From positions 96,032 to 160,031 of the forward strand of contig JABFXY010000069.1 in NCBI GenBank assembly GCA_013361525.1: a stretch of DNA of 64,000 nucleotides, in the 5' to 3' direction. Positions 7,871 through 17,122 of the stretch are shown here, piece by piece. Origin of the DNA: Polyangiaceae bacterium (lineage in GTDB: Bacteria; Myxococcota_A; Polyangia; Polyangiales; Polyangiaceae). Made by a program: the position numbers and the translations under genes. Numbering within the stretch: position 1 is the stretch's first letter; every line of letters begins with the position of its first letter. The notes under the pieces were generated by a model, which did no database searches, was not told the origin of the DNA, and was given only the letters and a program-made list of their open reading frames with translations.

Positions 7871-9169
7871 TCAAAACTCCACTGCGCCGATCACGCGCAG
7901 TCGAACGTCGTCGAGGCCGGGGATCGCCTCTTCGGTCGCATCGCCGAATAGTTGGCCGTCCACGGCGAGGAAAATGCCCAATGGATCGAGGATGAAGTAG
8001 CCGGCCGATCCGGTAATGAGGGCGAGGTATTGGTCGCTGTCGCTCGTGTCGCGCAGGAAATAGGTGCCGGTCGCGCCGAGGGAGAGGCGCTCGATCGGGC
8101 GGACGCGGACGAACCCTTCGACGAGGGCAACCTCGCGATCACCGTCGCCTTCGTACCCCCACGCGTACGCGAAGCTCACGCCGCCGCGAATGCGATCTCC
8201 CGCCCAGGCGAGCGTGGTCGTCACCCGGTCCGACCGCGCGAGGCCCGTTCCGCTCGAGCCGGCCTGGTAGCTCGCGTGAATCGTGAGCGGTTTTGCGTCC
8301 TCGATGATCGCAATGGGGTGCACCTCCGCCGCGACCTCGACGTTTTTGCCTCGATTGAGCTCGCGCTGGCTGTATCCCTCGCCGTTGTACGCACCGGCGC
8401 CGATCCACCCGAAGCCTTTGGGGAAGAAGCCGCGGATGGTGCCGCCGAGATCGGCCGGTGAGAGCAGGCCGCTTCGTTCGAGCGCGGTCGGCCCCACGAT
8501 TCGAAGTCCCTCGAGCGCTTCGACTGCTCCGACCGTCAACGTGGGAACCAAGCCGAGGCGCGTCTCGACGATGTCCCATGCCGTGTATGCGCCCCAGGCT
8601 TCGCGAACGCGAAACAGGAAGCTGTCGCCTGCGACGCCGATGAGCGCGCCCTCGCTCGCGCTGCGCACGGCCTCGACGAGGACCCGCGCGCGGGCTCCCT
8701 CGAAGGCTGCGTCGATGCGCGCATGGGCGCGCGGCAGCTCGAATGCATGGAACCACTCCGTCTCTTCGCCCTCGCTGCGAATGCTCAAGACGTATTGGGC
8801 ATACACGCTGAGGTGGCCTTCGATGACCAATGGGTCGGCGCCGTCGAGGAGCGGGAAACTCGCGCGCGCACCGCTCAATGGGAAGAAGTCGACGATTGGA
8901 CCGGAGGCGGGCGGTGCGTCCTTGGCCACCATCATGGTGGGTGGTTGGGGCTTTTCGGCCTTCGCCGGGGCCGGAGCGGGCGCCGCCGGTGCGTGGGCCG
9001 GCGGTGGGTCGGCGGGCGGCCCAGGCGCAGGCGGAGCGGCGGGATCCGGCGCTGGAGCAGCGGGACTCGGATCCGGCGCGGGCGGATCGACGGGTTGCGC
9101 CATTGCGACGGCGTGGGGAAGAGCGACCATTGCGCCGATCGCGAGCGCAGGAACGAGTCTACGTACCAT
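7871..9169 (-). CDS. Porin-like outer-membrane beta-barrel protein
   Basis: The 432-residue protein has a clear signal peptide (cleavage after Val-Ala-Met-Ala), a Pro/Ala/Asp linker to about residue 75 that could cross the periplasm or peptidoglycan, and a region of alternating beta strands that ends with a terminal aromatic residue (Val-Glu-Phe), as outer-membrane barrels do. No porin subfamily is recognised with confidence. Its ATG overlaps the stop of the DUF2252 gene in TAATG (9167-9171), so the two are co-transcribed and translationally coupled, and the lamin-tail lipoprotein gene follows 28 bases downstream. Solute specificity is unknown. Confidence 0.75.
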   Translation of the reverse strand: MVRRLVPALAIGAMVALPHAVAMAQPVDPPAPDPSPAAPAPDPAAPPAPGPPADPPPAHAPAAPAPAPAKAEKPQPPTMMVAKDAPPASGPIVDFFPLSGARASFPLLDGADPLVIEGHLSVYAQYVLSIRSEGEETEWFHAFELPRAHARIDAAFEGARARVLVEAVRSASEGALIGVAGDSFLFRVREAWGAYTAWDIVETRLGLVPTLTVGAVEALEGLRIVGPTALERSGLLSPADLGGTIRGFFPKGFGWIGAGAYNGEGYSQRELNRGKNVEVAAEVHPIAIIEDAKPLTIHASYQAGSSGTGLARSDRVTTTLAWAGDRIRGGVSFAYAWGYEGDGDREVALVEGFVRVRPIERLSLGATGTYFLRDTSDSDQYLALITGSAGYFILDPLGIFLAVDGQLFGDATEEAIPGLDDVRLRVIGAVEF

Positions 9170-10659
9170 TACGGTGATTCACTCGGCGGGTGGCCGACCA
9201 AGGCCGTCATATCGGTGCTGAGCGCGTCGTCGGGGCCCGGCTCGAGGCCCAGCGTCGGGCCGAGGGTCGACAGGGCGTGGACGAAACGCGCGTGATCCGC
9301 GGCGACGACGTCGGCATAAGCGACGCAGACGTCGGCCTGTTCGTCGGCGAACGAATCGGGATCCGTCGCAATGGTGTCGGCGATCGTGTCCACGATGCCT
9401 TCGTCGACCGATTCGGAGCCTGCGTGGACGGAAGCGAGCACGACGCCGAGCGCGTGCGCCATACCGTCGAGTGCTTCGGGCGTTCCGCGGTCTTCTTCGA
9501 GACGGTGAACCCTCAGCGTCTTGAATGCGTCGAAGTCTCCTTTGATCTGAACGGGCAAGCCCAACAGATCGCTGTTGCCCCACAGCGGCTCGGCGTCCGG
9601 CCGGGACCAACAGATTCGCGCTGCGTCCAGGACGCGCTCGCCGACGGAGTCGGACGAAGGACCCGGCGGCGCGACGGGGCGCGCGGGGCTGTCGGCGAGC
9701 TCTTTCAGCTCGAGGATGACGTCGTCGTCGAGCGACGTGGTCGGTCCTTCGACGAGCAGCGCGAAGCGCAGCCGCGGAATGCTCGCGACACCGGCTCCGA
9801 ACTCGCGCGTTGCGTCTTTGACGACGAAGAAGCTCGCGGGCGGGGGATCGAGGAGCGTCGTGCGGTATCGGGCGAGCGTCCCGTCGAACGCGGTCCAGGC
9901 GATCTCCGGCGCGTCGACGTACACATTGAGGGGGTCGTCCTCGTCGATGCCGCCTCGCTTCAGCGTGCGGACGCCATCGGTCACGATGGTTCGCTCGACG
10001 AGCTCGCGTCGGTTTGCTTCGTCGCGGACCGATCGGTCGAACGCGTCTTCGAGGACGGTGGAGGCTCCTGCCTCCGTCAGCCTCGGGCGTTCACCGGAGT
10101 CGCGAATGGCGATGATGGTGTCGGCGTAGGCGCGAGCAAAGGTTCGCGCGTAGCTTCGCGCTTCGGCGGCCGCTGCGGCGCGTGCATCCTCGTCGGTCGG
10201 GTTCGACTGACGCGCGGCGACGACGATGGCGACGCCGAGCCGCCGGACTTCCCACAAGTAGGGATAGCGATCGGCTGCGTCGAAATCGTTCGGCTCGATC
10301 GCAAACGTTGCGTCGCTCGCGCGCAGCGTTCCGAAGTTTTCGACGTGCGCATCGCCGATGGATCGCGGATACGCCTCGACGTGGAAGGCCGATGTCGGCG
10401 CGACATTCCCCGCGCGTGCGTCGTGCAAAAAGAGAGGAAACGAGCCGCGAAGGAAGGAAAAGGGGTCCTTCGCCATCGAGCGATATTTGTCGGCGACGAG
10501 GGCGGGGCGCGTGAGGATGAGCGACTCGTCCGCTTCTACGAGCACCGATACGATTTCACGTTCGCGCGCATCGTCGAGCGGCGCGTCGCAGGCGCCTTGT
10601 CCACTCGCGGCGACGAAGGCCGCGAGCGTGAAGGCCGTCGTTCGCCGCGCGCGTCGCAT
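9169..10659 (-). CDS. DUF2252 family lipoprotein
   Basis: From ATG 10659 the product is 496 residues with a signal peptide and lipobox-like Gly-Gln-Gly-Ala-Cys. The body matches DUF2252: Lys-Tyr-Arg-Ser-Met with Phe-Ser-Phe-Leu-Arg-Gly near the start, Gly-Asp-Ala-His-Val-Glu-Asn-Phe-Gly, and Asn-Asp-Phe-Asp-Ala. The family has a kinase-like fold related to the aminoglycoside phosphotransferases, and these motifs resemble its catalytic and metal-binding loops; biochemical function is not established. Most relatives are cytoplasmic, so an exported lipidated copy coupled to a porin-like gene is unusual. ATG 10695 is a longer alternative that would place 12 residues before the signal peptide. Confidence 0.82.
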   Translation of the reverse strand: MRRARRTTAFTLAAFVAASGQGACDAPLDDAREREIVSVLVEADESLILTRPALVADKYRSMAKDPFSFLRGSFPLFLHDARAGNVAPTSAFHVEAYPRSIGDAHVENFGTLRASDATFAIEPNDFDAADRYPYLWEVRRLGVAIVVAARQSNPTDEDARAAAAAEARSYARTFARAYADTIIAIRDSGERPRLTEAGASTVLEDAFDRSVRDEANRRELVERTIVTDGVRTLKRGGIDEDDPLNVYVDAPEIAWTAFDGTLARYRTTLLDPPPASFFVVKDATREFGAGVASIPRLRFALLVEGPTTSLDDDVILELKELADSPARPVAPPGPSSDSVGERVLDAARICWSRPDAEPLWGNSDLLGLPVQIKGDFDAFKTLRVHRLEEDRGTPEALDGMAHALGVVLASVHAGSESVDEGIVDTIADTIATDPDSFADEQADVCVAYADVVAADHARFVHALSTLGPTLGLEPGPDDALSTDMTALVGHPPSESP

Positions 10660-10837
10660 GCGGGCCCTCTTGCCAACATGCCGATCGTCCATCAATCGCG
10701 AGATCGGCCGTCACCAAGAAGCTACGGGCCGAACACGAAGCCGTCGCTCGCCGGGCCCCGACTCGTCATGTGCTCGTCACGAAATCGTTACCGAAACATG
10801 CGGACCGCGCGAGCGGGACGTCGATGTGACGGGCGCG

Positions 10838-12373
10838 TCAGGAGAGCTTGAAGAGTCGTTTGATCTTGCCGAGCAGCTGGCTCGACTCACGCTGGACGAC
10901 CGTCGCGAGCGCGTCCCCCGACAGGCTCGCGGCGTGCTCGTCGAGTTGGATTTGCCGCTCCGCGAGGACGCGCGAGAGCGCTTCGACGACCTCCGGTTGC
11001 TCGTCGAGGACGCTCTTGAAGGCGTTGTGATCGATGACGAGCAGCTCGCAATCGTGCAGCGCTTTGACGGTCGCCTTGCGGCGCTCACCGGTGAGCAGCG
11101 CCATTTCGCCGAAGAACTTCCCCGGCCCGAGGCGCGTGATCTCCTTCTCGACACCATTGGTCTGAAGGACGACCGCCGTTTCACCGCGCAAGATGAGGAA
11201 CAGCTCGGCGCTGTCCTCGCCTTGGCGCACGATCGTCTCGCCGCGCGAGAACAGGCGCGTGCTGGCGCGTGATGCGAGCTCCCGCCGTTGGTCGTCGCCG
11301 ATCACCTTCAGGAAGTGGATGTCGCGCAGCGCTCGGTTTCGATCCTCCGTCCGCTCGAGCTCTGCGCGCTCGCGCGTCTCCACCGAGTCGGTGTGCATGT
11401 GCACCACGCGGTGCGGGAACGGAATGGAGATGCCATTTCGTTTGAACGCATACCAAATGCGGTCGCGCACGCCGCCGTCGATGATGTCACGCCGCGGGAA
11501 CTGCTCGATGAAGATGCGGAGCCAGTACTCGATGGCCGAGTCGGCGAAGTTGTTGGTGACCACCGTCGGCGGCGGCTCCTTCAAGACCCCGGGTGCGTCT
11601 TTGACGGCGTCGAGGATGATCTGGTGCACCTTGCCGGGCTCGACGTCGTAGGAGGCGGTGACGAAGATGTTGCGCCGAACGACCCGAGAGGGTCGCGTGT
11701 AGACGCGGAGCGCGGCCTTCGCGAGCGCGCCGTTCGGCACGACGACCTCGATCTCGTCGAGGGTGAGGATGGTCGTCGCGCGCCAGTTGCTCTCGACGAC
11801 ACGGCCGATGTTTTTCGGATCGGCGTCGAACTGGATCCAGTCGCCGACCGAAAAGGGCCGCTGGATTTGGACCGACAAGCCCGCGATGAGGTTGCCGAGC
11901 GTGTCCTGCAGCGAAAGACCGATGACCGCGGTGAGGAGGGCGCTGGTGGTGAGGAGCTGTCCCGGCTCGAGCCCGAGCTGTCGAAGCAGCGCGAGCAAGA
12001 GGACGAAGTAGACGACGCCCTGGATGATGTCGCGGATGATCTTCGGCAGCTGCCGGTCGAGCCTGCGTCCGAGGATGACGTCGAGGACGAGCAGTACCGA
12101 GGTGCGGCCGATGCAGACCAGGAGCGCGGCGAGGCCGACGATCCCGACGGCCTTGCGCATCGCCGAGCCTTCCTCGAACAAGAACTCGAGGCCGCGCAGG
12201 ACCAGATGCGCGATGAGGAAGCCGACGGGGATCCGCAGGTGATGCCGATCGGCGCGCGGCATCAGGAGCGCCGTCATGCCGAGGAGCGCGACGGCGACGA
12301 CCGACGTGATGGTGATCCCGGACGCGCTGCTCAGCGTCTTGAAGAGATGCTCCACGAGCGCGCGAGCATACAC
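10838..12373 (-). CDS. MscS-family channel with C-terminal cyclic-nucleotide-binding domain
   Basis: The 511-residue protein, started by GTG 12373, has about four to five transmembrane helices in the first 170 residues. An MscS pore-lining helix and beta domain follow, with Gly-Leu-Ser-Leu-Gln-Asp-Thr-Leu-Gly-Asn-Leu and Phe-Ser-Val-Gly-Asp-Trp-Ile, then the MscS cytoplasmic domain to about 340. The C-terminal 130 residues are a cNMP-binding domain with the phosphate-binding cassette Phe-Gly-Glu-Met-Ala-Leu-Leu and the following Arg-Lys-Ala-Thr. This is the layout of bacterial cyclic-nucleotide-gated (bCNG) channels of the MscS superfamily. The ligand, cAMP or cGMP, and any mechanosensitivity cannot be judged here. 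It stands alone, 178 bases from the DUF2252 gene. Confidence 0.93.
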   Translation of the reverse strand: MYARALVEHLFKTLSSASGITITSVVAVALLGMTALLMPRADRHHLRIPVGFLIAHLVLRGLEFLFEEGSAMRKAVGIVGLAALLVCIGRTSVLLVLDVILGRRLDRQLPKIIRDIIQGVVYFVLLLALLRQLGLEPGQLLTTSALLTAVIGLSLQDTLGNLIAGLSVQIQRPFSVGDWIQFDADPKNIGRVVESNWRATTILTLDEIEVVVPNGALAKAALRVYTRPSRVVRRNIFVTASYDVEPGKVHQIILDAVKDAPGVLKEPPPTVVTNNFADSAIEYWLRIFIEQFPRRDIIDGGVRDRIWYAFKRNGISIPFPHRVVHMHTDSVETRERAELERTEDRNRALRDIHFLKVIGDDQRRELASRASTRLFSRGETIVRQGEDSAELFLILRGETAVVLQTNGVEKEITRLGPGKFFGEMALLTGERRKATVKALHDCELLVIDHNAFKSVLDEQPEVVEALSRVLAERQIQLDEHAASLSGDALATVVQRESSQLLGKIKRLFKLS

Positions 12374-12463
12374 CGCCGATAGGCCGCGAGGCCCAGCGAC
12401 CTATTCGGATCGTGGGCCTCGTAATTCGCGGTCACACCCGCCGCGAACGGCTGATTGCCTGTT

Positions 12464-13210
12464 TCACGCTGCGCGCGTGACGTCCCGCAGCTCCATCCCC
12501 GAGACGAGCACACGCACGAAATTGCGTACGTAATCCTCCCGATCGATGAGGGCGGGAGGGACGTCGACGGGGACGTCGGCCGCGCGGTGGACGGCCAGGT
12601 TCGCCCAGCCGCGACGCGCCTCCGGTTGCGCCGCGCTCGAGCCCGATTGGCCCTGCGCGTCGGCGCCGTCGGGGGACGACGTGGGAGCGGCGCACTGCGC
12701 GAGCATCTCGGAGAAGACGTAGTGCGACAGCGCGCCGAGGTAGGCGCGCGCGATGACGTCGGGCGCGCTCGTGCGGATGCGACCGAGCCTGGACTCGAGC
12801 GCGAGGTAGTCCGCGACGTGGCGCTGCGCGCGAAGCGGGGCCGGGTCCTGCGAGTAGCCGTGGGGGCACCCGGGGACCTTCGGGTTCGACCACGACATCA
12901 TGACGATCGGCATGATGCGTTCGAAGAACAACACTGTTTCGATTCCGGCTTCGACGAGGTTCTGCTCGACCGTGCGGGTGCCCGCGCGGGAGACGAGATC
13001 CTGCAGGGCGGGCAGGACGTTCTCGAGGTCGACGCCCATCGCAGCCCGAAAGAGCTCACCCTTGGTCTTGAATCGCTTGAAGATCGACCCTTCAGAGACG
13101 CCTGCGCGCTGCGCGACCTCGGCGCTGGTGGCAAGAATGCCCCGCTCGAGGAAGACCGCCCGCGCCGCTTCGAGAATGACTTCGTTCCGGATCACCGTCG
13201 GTCTGGCCAT
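12464..13210 (-). CDS. TetR-family transcriptional regulator
   Basis: From ATG 13210 the product is 248 residues. Residues 1-60 form the TetR helix-turn-helix: Ile-Leu-Glu-Ala-Ala-Arg near the start and the recognition region Ala-Gly-Val-Ser-Glu-Gly-Ser-Ile-Phe-Lys-Arg-Phe. The C-terminal ligand domain is divergent, with a Ser/Gly/Ala-rich insert at about 180-205. It faces the tandem thioredoxin-fold gene across a short AT-rich gap that holds a 10-bp palindrome 13 bases before its start codon, so autoregulation and control of that gene are likely. The upstream ATG at 13234 would lie inside the candidate promoter and is less likely. Confidence 0.9.
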   Translation of the reverse strand: MARPTVIRNEVILEAARAVFLERGILATSAEVAQRAGVSEGSIFKRFKTKGELFRAAMGVDLENVLPALQDLVSRAGTRTVEQNLVEAGIETVLFFERIMPIVMMSWSNPKVPGCPHGYSQDPAPLRAQRHVADYLALESRLGRIRTSAPDVIARAYLGALSHYVFSEMLAQCAAPTSSPDGADAQGQSGSSAAQPEARRGWANLAVHRAADVPVDVPPALIDREDYVRNFVRVLVSGMELRDVTRAA

Positions 13211-13223
13211 GGGTCGCAATAAT

Positions 13224-13233
13224 TGAGGCCTCA
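13224..13233. promoter_or_regulatory. Candidate TetR operator palindrome
   Basis: The perfect palindrome TGAGGCCTCA sits in an AT-rich stretch (about 13217-13275) between the divergent TetR and thioredoxin-fold genes. TetR regulators commonly bind such palindromes in their own promoter. The assignment rests on position and symmetry only. Confidence 0.35.
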
Positions 13234-13336
13234 CTCATTAAGAGCAAGTTAAAAAGCGCCGGCTTATTTATTTTTATGTGTAGGCGCCGGCCTCGGGCCT
13301 TGTCGTAGAAGGCGCGCGAGAGCAAACGTCCACGCC

Positions 13337-14029
13337 GTGAACCGAACCCTGGATGTCGTGAGCTCGACGCTCGTTTCCGGCCTCTCTCTCGGTGGTGGTC
13401 TGCGCGTGAAGGCGCCGGCGCGCCAACCCGTGCAGCTGCTCGAGCTCTACGAGTTCGAAGCGTGCCCGTTCTGTCGCAAGGTTCGTGAGGCGCTGAGCGC
13501 GTTCGATCTCGACGCGACGATCTTTCCGTGCCCGCCGCGGGGCACGCGCTATCGCCCGCTCGCGACGGAAAAGGGCGGCAAAGCGCAGTTTCCGTTCCTC
13601 GTCGATCCGAACACGAACCGGCAGATGTACGAGTCGGACGAGATCGTCCTGTACCTGTCGCAGACGTACGGCGACGGGACGATCCCGCTGACGCTGCGGC
13701 TCGGTCCGCTGACGGATCTGCGCTCCGGGATCGCGAGCGCCGCGCGTCCGTTCATGGGCCGCGCGAAGCCGTCGAGCGCGCCCGCGAAGCCGCTCGAGCT
13801 CTACAGCTTCGAGGCCTCGCCGTTCTGCCGCATCGTGCGCGAAGCGCTGTGCTCGCTCGAGCTGCCGTACGTGCTGCACAACGTCGCGAAGGGCAGCCCC
13901 AAGCGAGAGGCGTTCGTCGCGAGGTCGGGCAAGATGATGGTGCCGTTCCTCGTCGACCCGAACACCGATACCGCGATGTTCGAATCGGCCGATATCGTGC
14001 GCTACTTGGAATCGACGTACGGCGCGTGA
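13337..14029 (+). CDS. Tandem GST N-terminal (thioredoxin-fold) protein
   Basis: The 230-residue protein contains two copies of a glutathione-S-transferase N-terminal domain, each about 80 residues. The first has Cys43-Pro-Phe-Cys46 and the second Ser161-Pro-Phe-Cys164 in the same place. Both repeats share Phe-Leu-Val-Asp-Pro-Asn-Thr and end with Glu-Ser-X-Asp-Ile-Val-X-Tyr-Leu. The second copy lacks the first cysteine, so if both are redox-active one would be dithiol and the other monothiol. A role in thiol-disulfide exchange or glutathione binding is likely. It is divergent from the TetR gene and is probably controlled by it. Confidence 0.85.
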   Translation: MNRTLDVVSSTLVSGLSLGGGLRVKAPARQPVQLLELYEFEACPFCRKVREALSAFDLDATIFPCPPRGTRYRPLATEKGGKAQFPFLVDPNTNRQMYESDEIVLYLSQTYGDGTIPLTLRLGPLTDLRSGIASAARPFMGRAKPSSAPAKPLELYSFEASPFCRIVREALCSLELPYVLHNVAKGSPKREAFVARSGKMMVPFLVDPNTDTAMFESADIVRYLESTYGA

Positions 14030-14069
14030 CCATCACGGTCGTTGACGGCTGCACGTATCGGAGGAGTCG

Positions 14070-14861
14070 TTGAAGGTCGCCGCCCTTTATGTGCATCCGG
14101 TGAAGTCGGCGCGAGCCGTCGAGGTCCAGGAGGCGGAGGTCACGCCGACGGGGCTCGAGGGTGATCGACGATTCATGATCGTCGACGAGCGGGGCGTGTT
14201 CGTGACGCAGCGTGAGCGTCCGGAGATGGCTCGCCTCCGCGCGACGATCGACGCTGGATCGTTGAAGCTGATGGGCGACGATCGACGTGAGCTGACGATC
14301 CCCCTCGACCAACCCGGACCGCGCGTTCGCGTGCGCGTGTGGGACGACGAGGTGGAGGCGATCGACTGCGGAGCCGAGGCGGCCGGGCTCGTGACCACGC
14401 ACATCGGCGACATCGCGCGGCTCGTTCGCTTCGCCGACGACGTGAAGCGAGCCGTCGACCAGACGTATGCGGAGCCGGGCGACATCGTGTCGTTCGCCGA
14501 CGGGTTTCCGGTGCTGGTCGCGACGACGGCTTCGCTCGAGGCGACGCTCGGTACGGTTGCTGTTCGCGTCGACGGCCGGCGGTTTCGACCGAACATCGTG
14601 ATCGATGGGGCCGCGCCGTTCGCCGAAGACGACTGGTCCGAAATCCAGATCGGCGAGGTTCGGATCGCGCTCGTCAAGCCGTGCTCGCGCTGCACGATGG
14701 TCGATGTGGATCCGGATCAAGGCCGGCGAAAGGGCGGCGTGCTCGCGCAGCTCTCGAGGACACGGCGCGTGGGCAACCGTGTCCTCTTCGGTCAGAACGG
14801 CAGTCCGCGATCGCTCGGACGGATCAAGGTCGGCGACCCGGTCGTCGCGATCGCGCGCTGA
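14070..14861 (+). CDS. MOSC domain protein (YcbX/mARC type)
   Basis: The 263-residue protein starts at TTG 14070, preceded by GGAGGA at about 14060. It has an N-terminal MOSC beta-barrel starting Tyr-Val-His-Pro-Val-Lys-Ser and a C-terminal MOSC domain with Phe-Arg-Pro-Asn-Ile-Val and the conserved Cys of Lys-Pro-Cys-Ser-Arg-Cys. That Cys ligates the molybdenum cofactor in mARC and YcbX proteins, which reduce N-hydroxylated compounds. The usual C-terminal 2Fe-2S domain of YcbX is missing, so electrons would have to come from another protein, perhaps via the neighbouring thiol protein 40 bases upstream; that link is only an inference. Confidence 0.88.
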   Translation: MKVAALYVHPVKSARAVEVQEAEVTPTGLEGDRRFMIVDERGVFVTQRERPEMARLRATIDAGSLKLMGDDRRELTIPLDQPGPRVRVRVWDDEVEAIDCGAEAAGLVTTHIGDIARLVRFADDVKRAVDQTYAEPGDIVSFADGFPVLVATTASLEATLGTVAVRVDGRRFRPNIVIDGAAPFAEDDWSEIQIGEVRIALVKPCSRCTMVDVDPDQGRRKGGVLAQLSRTRRVGNRVLFGQNGSPRSLGRIKVGDPVVAIAR

Positions 14862-14883
14862 TCGCGACGAGCTCGGGCTCGGC

Positions 14884-17031
14884 TCAGGGAGGCGTCGCCT
14901 TCTTGAGCTCCTCTTCCATCTTCTTTTCGAGCTCGCGCTGAGATTCGGCGGAGTCTTCGAGCTCGGTCTTCACGGCCTTGCGAATGCTGAAGGCGGCGAC
15001 GAGCGGGCCGAGGAACATGGGGTAGTTGAGGCCCGTGGCCTCGTAGGTGACCGTTTCGTCCTCGACCGAAACGCGCACCGAGACGCCGGACGTGATCCGG
15101 TCCGCGTCCTCGAGGATGAGCGCGTCGAGAGGCACGCCCTTCTTCCGCGCCTGTTTGCGGACCTCGCTCTTGCCCTTGAGGAACGTGCGGGCGACGCGCC
15201 CGGTGTCGACCCAAGCGAGCATGTGCGCCTTCGTATCGAGCGTGCCGAGCGCCTTCTTGTGCGCGGGGTCGGACGTCAAGAGCTCGCCGTCGCCTTCGAA
15301 GGCCTCGCGGATCGACTCGGTGAGCTTCTTTCCGCCGATGCTCGCGATCAGGAACTTTTCGTCGACGATTTCCACGCGGACCATTTCGAGTGGGAACTTC
15401 TCGCGGAGCTCTTCGTCGACCGTGACCGTGAACCCGCCGTCGGTCTTCTTCACGTTGATGGCGTCGCTCGCGAACGTCGTCTCGGCATCCTCCGCCTTCG
15501 TCCGCAGCGCCTTCACGATCTTGTTGGCGGCATCGACGTCCTTCAGCTGCACGATCGCGACGAGCGCGACGTACTTGGCCGCCTCTTTCTTGTCGTCGGA
15601 CTCGAACGCGGACATCGCCTTGTCGTCGGCGACGCCGGCGACGATGTACTGCTCACCGAGGGCATCGAACACGGTGTCGAGGCCGAACCCAGCCTTGTTC
15701 TCGAGGCTCTCGAGGTTCTCGTCGAACTCTTTGGCGAGGTCCTCGTCGAACTCTTCGACCGACTTGGTGATCGCCTTCACGCACTCTTTGCCGGACATCT
15801 CGAGCTTCGATGATCCCGCGATGTACGCGAAGGTCGACGCGGGGAGCTTCTCGTAGAGATCGAGATCGGTCTCCTTCGGGAGGAGCTCGGACCACTTGCC
15901 GATCTTCTTGCCGCGCAGTTGAGCGCGCGTGAGCGTGATGAGGCCCGCGTCGCCGAACCGAGCCGACGTGGTGGCGGCGTCGACGTCGTCGAAGAGGTCC
16001 TTCTTGACCTCCGGGAGGGCCGGCGTGTCGACGAACTCGAGGATGGTGGTTCGGGGAGCCCATTTCGCCGCGGCGAAACGCTCGTTACCGGTCGCCAGGC
16101 TGTCGGTGCCGCCCTCGATGATCTTGCCGACGTCCTTGATCATCGCGGGCGTGCCGATGACGAGAAGCTTCTCCTCGTCGTACCAGACGGCCACGTCTTC
16201 GCGCTGCTTGCGCTCGTCCTCTTCCTTCTCCTCGGCCTCGGTGAGCTCGCGCGGGGTCGTCTCGGTGACCTCCGACTTGTACTTGCCGAGGCCGTCGAAG
16301 AAGTCTTCCCAAACATTGCGGCGAGGGCCTTCGTCGTCGATGCGACCTTCGGGGCGCTTCCGCTTGCGCTGCGAGACGCGGTAGCGCGTGCCGCCTGCGA
16401 AGGAGCCGTCTTTGTCGAAGCGCTTCGTCTCGAACAGCGGGTCCATCGCTTCGGCGTCGGACACCTTGAGGAAGAAGACTTGTTGCGTGAACTGGAAGTC
16501 GTCCTTTTCACGATCTTCGTTCTCGCGGATCGCGAATGCGACGGAGCGGAGGCTCAGGAGGATCTCTTCGGCTTCTTCGTTTTTCAGGTCGAAGGAGTCG
16601 GCGAAGGCCTCGGTGACCTCTTTCTTCACCTCGTCGGTGTCGAGCTCCTTGTCGTCGACGGCGTCGACACCGGCGAACGAGACCAGCAGCTTCGGGAGGC
16701 TCGGGACCTCGAAGTAGTACTGCGTGTTCTTCGGCGCGTATTTCGCGAGCTCGGGGCCCGTCGCGCGCCACCAGAACCAGTATGCAGCGAAGGCACCTCC
16801 GACGATGGTGAGCGCTACGGCGACGAGGCCGATCAGGGCGCCCTTCTTGGCGCCCTTTTTTGCGGCGGCGGGTGGAGGTGTACCGAGCGGCTCACCCGCA
16901 ATCGCCGGAGGAATGCTGCCGAGCGAGCCGGCGCGTTGCGGCGGAGGGGCCGAGCCGCCGCCGTTCTGTGGGTCGAAGCTTCCGGGAATGGTGAAACCAG
17001 GGCCCGGATTGGTCCCATGCGGTCCGCTCAT
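14884..17031 (-). CDS. Large membrane-anchored protein of unknown function
   Basis: The 715-residue protein begins with about 60 Pro/Gly-rich residues, a basic stretch (Ala-Ala-Lys-Lys-Gly repeats), and a single transmembrane helix at about 64-86. The remaining 620 residues should be periplasmic. They are rich in Glu, Lys and Asp with predicted alternating helices and strands, and include the highly charged run Arg-Lys-Arg-Lys-Arg. A strong ribosome site, GGAGGGAG, precedes ATG 17031. No catalytic motif or named family is recognised. The general plan, a cytoplasmic Pro-rich head, one helix and a substrate-binding-like ectodomain, resembles DUF3352-type proteins and the protein at 32676-34025. 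Confidence 0.8.
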   Translation of the reverse strand: MSGPHGTNPGPGFTIPGSFDPQNGGGSAPPPQRAGSLGSIPPAIAGEPLGTPPPAAAKKGAKKGALIGLVAVALTIVGGAFAAYWFWWRATGPELAKYAPKNTQYYFEVPSLPKLLVSFAGVDAVDDKELDTDEVKKEVTEAFADSFDLKNEEAEEILLSLRSVAFAIRENEDREKDDFQFTQQVFFLKVSDAEAMDPLFETKRFDKDGSFAGGTRYRVSQRKRKRPEGRIDDEGPRRNVWEDFFDGLGKYKSEVTETTPRELTEAEEKEEDERKQREDVAVWYDEEKLLVIGTPAMIKDVGKIIEGGTDSLATGNERFAAAKWAPRTTILEFVDTPALPEVKKDLFDDVDAATTSARFGDAGLITLTRAQLRGKKIGKWSELLPKETDLDLYEKLPASTFAYIAGSSKLEMSGKECVKAITKSVEEFDEDLAKEFDENLESLENKAGFGLDTVFDALGEQYIVAGVADDKAMSAFESDDKKEAAKYVALVAIVQLKDVDAANKIVKALRTKAEDAETTFASDAINVKKTDGGFTVTVDEELREKFPLEMVRVEIVDEKFLIASIGGKKLTESIREAFEGDGELLTSDPAHKKALGTLDTKAHMLAWVDTGRVARTFLKGKSEVRKQARKKGVPLDALILEDADRITSGVSVRVSVEDETVTYEATGLNYPMFLGPLVAAFSIRKAVKTELEDSAESQRELEKKMEEELKKATPP

Positions 17032-17122
17032 CGTGCTGCTCCCTCCAAACGCGCCGTCATACGTTGGTGCCCCTCGAATGTCGACGGAGGCCGGGTGCGT
17101 TTTTAGCGGTGCGAACGCGACG

